Positions 4,567-5,409 of a DNA stretch of 5,409 nucleotides are shown piece after piece (position 1 is the stretch's first letter; every line of letters starts with the position of its first letter). Made by a program: the position numbers and the translations under genes. A model generated the notes under the pieces. The model was not told the origin of the DNA. It saw only the letters and a list, made by a program, of their open reading frames with translations, and ran no database searches. The stretch comes from JACMLD01 sp036500065 (GTDB lineage Bacteria; Bacteroidota; Bacteroidia; Chitinophagales; Chitinophagaceae), in assembly GCA_036500065.1 (NCBI GenBank), contig DASYCT010000002.1, positions 1 to 5,409 on the forward strand, written 5' to 3'.

Positions 4567-4586
4567 CGGAAATTTTTTGGAGGACA

Positions 4587-4997
4587 ATGGTATATCTCAC
4601 TCGTTTGGAACATTTTAATGCCGCCCACAAGTTGTACAACCCGGCGTGGGACAAGGAGCGGAATGAGGCGGTTTTCGGTATCTGCGCCAATGAAAACTGG
4701 CATGGGCATAATTATGACCTGTATGTGACCATCAAAGGTTTTGTAAATGAGGACACCGGCTTTTTGTTTGACGTAAAAAAGCTCAGCAATATCATAAAAG
4801 ACCATGTGATCGAGCAACTGGACCATCGCAACCTGAACCTGGACGTCGATTTTATGAAGGGTAAAATCTGCAGCACCGAAAACCTGGCAAAAGCCATCTG
4901 GGAACAGTTGCAGCCCCAATTGCCGGGCGGGGTACACCTGCATTGCATCAAGCTGTACGAAACGCCGCGCATTTACGTGGAGTATTTCGGGGAGTAA
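4587..4997 (+). CDS. 6-pyruvoyl-tetrahydropterin synthase / QueD superfamily protein (copy 1)
   Basis: This complete 136-residue member of the PTPS/QueD superfamily comprises zinc enzymes that act on 7,8-dihydroneopterin triphosphate to make 6-pyruvoyl-tetrahydropterin (biopterin route) or 6-carboxy-tetrahydropterin (queuosine and deazapurine route). The zinc ligands H14 (EHFNAAHKL), H39 and H41 (WHGHNY) are present, as are the catalytic-type C33, the D79-H80 pair in QLDHRNLN, and the glutamate in KLYETPRIYVEYFGE. The cysteine-to-HGH spacing is C-x5-H-G-H, as I recall for animal-type PTPS; classical QueD has C-x3-H-G-H. Which pterin it makes is therefore open. GGAGGA upstream supports the ATG at 4587. 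A paralog follows after 22 bp, likely on the same transcript. Automatic annotation would probably call it queD; I leave the symbol empty. Confidence 0.9.
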   Translation: MVYLTRLEHFNAAHKLYNPAWDKERNEAVFGICANENWHGHNYDLYVTIKGFVNEDTGFLFDVKKLSNIIKDHVIEQLDHRNLNLDVDFMKGKICSTENLAKAIWEQLQPQLPGGVHLHCIKLYETPRIYVEYFGE

Positions 4998-5019
4998 TCT
5001 ATCAACTAAACGCACCATA

Positions 5020-5409
5020 ATGCCCAGAGTAGCGGTTTACAGGAAGGAACATTTTAACGCGGCGCACCGGCTCAACAACCCTAACTGGGATGCAGAGCGC
5101 AATGCCACCGTGTTTGGAAAATGCAATCGCCCCAACTATCATGGGCATAATTACGAGCTGGTCGTAAAAGTTACCGGCGATACCGACCCCGCCACCGGTT
5201 TTGTCATCGATCTTAAAGTGCTCAGCGATCTTGTCCGGGAAACGGTGCTGGACCGCTTCGACCATAAAAACCTGAACCTGGACACCGCCGAGTTTAAAGA
5301 CCTCAATCCCACGGCCGAAAACATCGCGCTGGTCATTTACAACCTCCTGCGGCTGCGGCTCCACAAGGGCCTGGACCTCCAGGTACGCCTGTATGAAACG
5401 GAACGCAAT
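5020..5409 (+). CDS. 6-pyruvoyl-tetrahydropterin synthase-like protein (copy 2, 3' partial)
   Basis: The first 130 codons of a second PTPS/QueD superfamily gene run to the window end without a stop; only about 8-10 residues should be missing, judged from copy 1. The start is the ATG at 5020, giving MPRVAVYRKEHFNAAHRLNNP. Zinc ligands H16, H41 and H43, catalytic-type C35, the D81-H82 pair (FDHKNLNLD) and E126 in LYETE are all present, so it should be active. The cysteine spacing is again C-x5-H-G-H, and CNRPNYHGHNYELVVKVTGD with DPATGFVIDL is strikingly like the animal PTPS sequence as I remember it, more so than copy 1. Roughly half of the positions match copy 1 by eye, so the duplication is old and the two may have different substrates. 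The 22-bp gap and lack of a promoter box imply cotranscription with copy 1. Confidence 0.9.
   Translation, partial: MPRVAVYRKEHFNAAHRLNNPNWDAERNATVFGKCNRPNYHGHNYELVVKVTGDTDPATGFVIDLKVLSDLVRETVLDRFDHKNLNLDTAEFKDLNPTAENIALVIYNLLRLRLHKGLDLQVRLYETERN

Overview
The window looks like chromosomal DNA of a Bacteroidota member, most likely from the Chitinophagia/Sphingobacteriia side. The reasons are promoter-like TAnnTTTG boxes, poor Shine-Dalgarno sequences, a NarL/FixJ regulator pair, a futalosine-pathway menaquinone gene pair, and GC-rich genes separated by AT-richer spacers with dispersed palindromes. The genus cannot be fixed from this sequence alone.

Layout, left to right. (1) The 3' end of a LuxR-type response regulator gene, then a 930-bp spacer without a convincing protein gene. 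(2) That spacer holds a short dispersed-type repeat, a hairpin terminator and what I read as an unannotated minus-strand structured RNA of about 160 nt with 6S-like architecture. It also holds a GC palindrome, a decayed-looking stretch, two tandem DnaA-box-like 9-mers, and several inverted repeats leading to the next gene. (3) A complete second NarL/FixJ response regulator, paralogous to the first, followed 38 bp later by a PLP-dependent class IV aminotransferase. (4) Converging on it, minus-strand genes mqnD and mqnB, which encode 1,4-dihydroxy-6-naphthoate synthase and futalosine hydrolase of the futalosine route to menaquinone. They are separated by a 159-bp nested palindromic element whose outer arm supplies the last codons and stop of mqnB. 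(5) Diverging from mqnB, two tandem genes of the 6-pyruvoyl-tetrahydropterin synthase/QueD superfamily, the second cut by the window end. Both have the C-x5-H-G-H spacing that I recall as typical of animal-type PTPS rather than the C-x3-H-G-H of classical QueD.

How it works together: mqnB and mqnD act in one pathway, although two intermediate steps (MqnC and the earlier MqnA) are not in view. The tandem pterin genes probably share a transcript driven by the exact TAACTTTG box upstream. The two response regulators lack a histidine kinase in the window, so their signal is unknown. The most novel items are the candidate 6S-like RNA, the nested palindrome that provides a stop codon, and the tandem PTPS paralogs.
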